Of a DNA stretch of 64,000 nucleotides, positions 61,805 through 64,000 are shown piece by piece. Under the pieces are notes generated by a model. The model had not been told where the DNA came from, did no database searches, and saw nothing but the letters and a program-made list of their open reading frames with translations. The position numbers and the translations under genes are program-made. The stretch is from NCBI GenBank assembly GCA_902793465.1, contig CADBDT010000010.1, positions 62,001-126,000 of the forward strand, written 5' to 3'. The DNA is from an uncultured Coriobacteriaceae bacterium. Its GTDB lineage: Bacteria > Actinomycetota > Coriobacteriia > Coriobacteriales > Atopobiaceae. Numbering within the stretch: position 1 is the stretch's first letter; each line of letters starts with the position of its first letter.

Positions 61805-62851
61805 ATGGGTTTATTGGATCGCATACGCAAGCCGAAGGAGGCATCCGCGCCGGAGGGCGACGCCACCATGCACGACGATTCGTCGAGCACGGGTGGGCGC
61901 AAGCCTACAGGCAAGCGCAGGGTGTCGATTTCGACTGTTGTTATGACCATCATCCTCGTGGTTGGTCTGGGGGTTATGGCGTACCCCACTTTCAGCGACT
62001 GGTGGAACAGTTTTCACCAGTCACGTGCCATTGCTGCTTATTCAGAGGCAGTAGATCAAACCGATCCAAAGAAGATGGCGGATATGCTTCAGGCGGCACG
62101 CGAGTACAATGCGCGCCTGGCGCAGAACTCCGGTCGGTTTACCATGACGGACGCCGAGCGCCAGGAGTACAACTCGTTGCTCAACCTTACGGGCAACGGC
62201 ATGATGGGCTACATAAACATACCCTCAATCGGTGTGTACCTTCCCATATACCACGGTGTGGACGAAACTCACTTGCAGGTGGCTGTTGGTCACTTGGAGG
62301 GTACGAGTCTTCCCGTTGGAGGGAAAAACACGCATGCGGCAGTAAGCGCACACCGCGGTCTGCCGTCCGCCAAGCTCTTTACGGACCTGGACAAGGTTCG
62401 CGAAGGGGATCTGTTTACCTTTACGATCCTAAACCAGACCATAACGTATCAGGTGGACCAGATTCGCATTGTGGAACCCAGCGACCTGAGCGACTTGGCC
62501 ATACAACAGGACGCGGACTATGCAACTCTTATTACCTGCACTCCGTATGGCATAAACACGCACCGCATTTTGGTGCGGGGCCATCGTGTGGACAACGTTT
62601 CCGACACGGCGGCAATCGCGGCCGGCGCAGTGCAGATTCCGTCCTACATCGCCATTCCTGCAGTGGCAATTCCGCTGCTCTTTGTGTACCTGCTCGTTAC
62701 GCTCATAGTGCGCAAACGGCGTCATCCACAGTTGGACGAGCAGAAGGCGCTCGAGGTAGTGCGCAAGGACGTAATGGGCGAGGAAGAGGAAACCTCGCAG
62801 GATGGTGAAATTACTAGCACGAACGATGAGTCTAAAGACGAGGAAGAATAG
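61805..62851 (+). CDS. Class C sortase (pilin polymerase)
   Basis: A 348-residue sortase. An N-terminal membrane helix lies at ~42-64 and a second at ~280-300, the two-anchor layout of class C. Catalytic residues: His in AAVSAHRGLPS near 178, Cys in ATLITCTPYGINTHR near 240, Arg in HRILVRGHR near 251. A possible lid segment precedes the core, but a clear DP(F/W/Y) motif was not identified. An acidic C-terminal tail ends in DESKDEEE. It would link backbone pilins through the MPSTG motif and join the tip protein. The gene follows the backbone pilin, as usual. Confidence 0.92.
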   Translation: MGLLDRIRKPKEASAPEGDATMHDDSSSTGGRKPTGKRRVSISTVVMTIILVVGLGVMAYPTFSDWWNSFHQSRAIAAYSEAVDQTDPKKMADMLQAAREYNARLAQNSGRFTMTDAERQEYNSLLNLTGNGMMGYINIPSIGVYLPIYHGVDETHLQVAVGHLEGTSLPVGGKNTHAAVSAHRGLPSAKLFTDLDKVREGDLFTFTILNQTITYQVDQIRIVEPSDLSDLAIQQDADYATLITCTPYGINTHRILVRGHRVDNVSDTAAIAAGAVQIPSYIAIPAVAIPLLFVYLLVTLIVRKRRHPQLDEQKALEVVRKDVMGEEEETSQDGEITSTNDESKDEEE

Positions 62852-62878
62852 GAAGCTATGGAACGGAAAGGAGAGCCC

Positions 62879-63901
62879 ATGAAGCACAAGATTAGTAAAC
62901 GCATTGCTCTGGCGTTGGCCATGTGTGCGGTGTGCGTGCTCGCGTTTGGAGCCACGCTTGCTCAGGCGAGCATCGATTCCGGCATGGGTGGCACCAACGA
63001 ACTGCAGGTGAACGTGATCAAACCCGAGTCTGACGTTCAGAATGCAGGAGCGAAGGCTAATGTGTATCGCGTGGCTTCGGCATCCAAGGATGCAACGTAC
63101 GACACGTATAACTACACATTTGACGTAGCTGCGTTCAGCGAGCTGGGGAACGGCTTCGACCGAGCCACGATGACGAGCGACTCTTGGATTAGAATGGCCG
63201 AGACCGCAAAGGGGATTGTGGAGAAGAACAACATTAACCCCGATGCCACGGCGTCGGTCGGCGAGTCGATAACTGGCTTAAACGATGGCATTTACCTGGT
63301 GCTCATTCCCGATGCCCAGAGCGATACAAACTCGTACTCCTTTACGCCCGCTCTTATTTCTCTGCCAGGTAAGGTGGATGCCGATGGCAAGCCTGTGTAT
63401 AACACCGCTGCAGGTCGTTGGACGAATACAGATCCCACGGTACCAGTAGTTCTTGAGGCTAAGTGGTCCAGCAAGCAACGTCTCGGTTCGCTGCAGATCA
63501 ACAAGACCGTTAGCAACTTCGATGGCAAGGCGGCAACGTTTACGTACCACATCGTGGATACCGAGACCGGTGGCACGAAGTACGAAAACTATGCGGCTGT
63601 TCAATACACTGCTAACGGCATCCAGAGCACAACGGTGGGCGGCATTCCCGCTGGCATGAAGCTCACCATTACCGAGGTCGACTCTGGTGCGCGTTACCAG
63701 GCTGTAGGCAGCGCAGAACAGTCGGCTACCATCTCGGCCACAGAGACGGTTGCAGTCAACTTCGAAAACGCGCCAAATGGATCCGGCAAGGTCGGCCATG
63801 GCATCGAGAACCACTTTGTGTTTAAAGATGACTACAACAATGGCGACTGGCAACTGGATGTTCGCGCAATAGACGCATCCGAAGTCGTGAATAACAGCTA
63901 G
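62879..63901 (+). CDS. Secreted pilin-like protein without sorting signal
   Basis: A 340-residue exported protein. The signal peptide (ALALAMCAVCVLAFGATLAQ) ends near residue 27. The first half resembles the N-terminal domain of FimA/minor pilins (VYRVASASKD, then GLNDGIYLVLIPDAQ). A Cna-B/DUF5979-like domain follows (LGSLQINKTVSNFDGKAATF and later MKLTITEVDSG). It ends VVNNS with no LPXTG motif or membrane helix, so any anchoring must use a partner or crosslink. AAAGGAGAG fixes the ATG at 62879. It may be a minor pilin. The next gene starts 15 bp downstream. Confidence 0.78.
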   Translation: MKHKISKRIALALAMCAVCVLAFGATLAQASIDSGMGGTNELQVNVIKPESDVQNAGAKANVYRVASASKDATYDTYNYTFDVAAFSELGNGFDRATMTSDSWIRMAETAKGIVEKNNINPDATASVGESITGLNDGIYLVLIPDAQSDTNSYSFTPALISLPGKVDADGKPVYNTAAGRWTNTDPTVPVVLEAKWSSKQRLGSLQINKTVSNFDGKAATFTYHIVDTETGGTKYENYAAVQYTANGIQSTTVGGIPAGMKLTITEVDSGARYQAVGSAEQSATISATETVAVNFENAPNGSGKVGHGIENHFVFKDDYNNGDWQLDVRAIDASEVVNNS

Positions 63902-63916
63902 GGAGGGTGATGCAGC

Positions 63917-64000
63917 ATGAAGCGTAGAAATATCGTCCTCGCAGTAATTGCCGTGGTGCTCGTGCTTGGTATGAGCGTTGGCACCGCATGGTCGTACTTC
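63917..64000 (+). CDS. Start of a further secreted protein of the pilus locus (partial)
   Basis: The first 28 codons, from ATG at 63917 with GGAGG at 63902-63906, encode MKRRNIVLAVIAVVLVLGMS and then VGTAWSYF, a typical signal peptide or N-terminal membrane anchor. The gene runs off the window. Its position 15 bp after the pilin-like gene suggests a pilus component or anchor protein. Confidence 0.6.
   Translation, partial: MKRRNIVLAVIAVVLVLGMSVGTAWSYF

Overview
The window looks like a chromosome segment from a high-GC, anaerobic Gram-positive of the class Coriobacteriia (Actinomycetota), perhaps an Olsenella/Atopobium/Collinsella relative. This is inferred from the ribosomal protein sequences, a ferredoxin-linked 2-oxoacid oxidoreductase, an acyl-CoA ligase paired with an XRE-cupin regulator, a class C sortase pilus locus and the codon usage. 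No database search was possible, so the genus is not established.

Layout. 0.1-3.7 kb: a PcrA/UvrD helicase followed by a lone JetD-like Toprim protein. 3.7-4.1 kb: three tandem 131-bp repeats. 4.2-7.7 kb: str operon with its own promoter, rpsL-rpsG-fusA-rpsJ, closed by a large hairpin. 8-43.4 kb: accessory genes, namely an XRE-cupin/acyl-CoA ligase pair, a RAYT-type transposase next to an AAA ATPase, two flavodoxin-fold proteins, a MATE exporter followed by a 3046-residue three-module NRPS ending in a reductase, a SpoIIE phosphatase/STAS partner-switching pair, an Ldh-family dehydrogenase, a TIM-barrel/AMP-ligase fusion, a secreted zinc metalloprotease, small membrane proteins, a four-subunit 2-oxoacid:ferredoxin oxidoreductase and a GT-C-like membrane protein. 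43.7-49.3 kb: rplC-rplD-rplW-rplB-rpsS-rplV-rpsC-rplP-rpmC-rpsQ-rplN-rplX, with its own promoter and a terminator after rplX. 49.4-49.8 kb: a tandem dyad array. 49.9-54.7 kb: Fic protein, LytTR two-component system, coiled-coil protein, signal peptidase I and an orphan RelB/DinJ-like antitoxin. 55-64 kb: pilus locus with a giant tip adhesin, a backbone pilin, a class C sortase, a minor pilin and a further secreted protein cut by the window end.

Two features stand out. First, the usually contiguous S10/spc ribosomal cluster is split: about 36 kb separates rpsJ from rplC, and the cluster stops at a terminator after rplX, where rplE would normally follow. Second, the intervening segment is peppered with palindromes built on a GGGGA(G/C)TA(C/T)CCCC-like hairpin. 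There are two main families, A and B, usually as two inverted hairpins and sometimes as one. This is the architecture of REPINs, and a REP-associated tyrosine transposase is flanked directly by two of them. One copy is even translated as the last 22 residues of the neighbouring ATPase. All clear copies but one lie between rpsJ and rplC. The region is best read as a REPIN/RAYT-populated accessory segment inside a split ribosomal cluster, with a candidate peptide-aldehyde biosynthetic locus as its main metabolic cargo.
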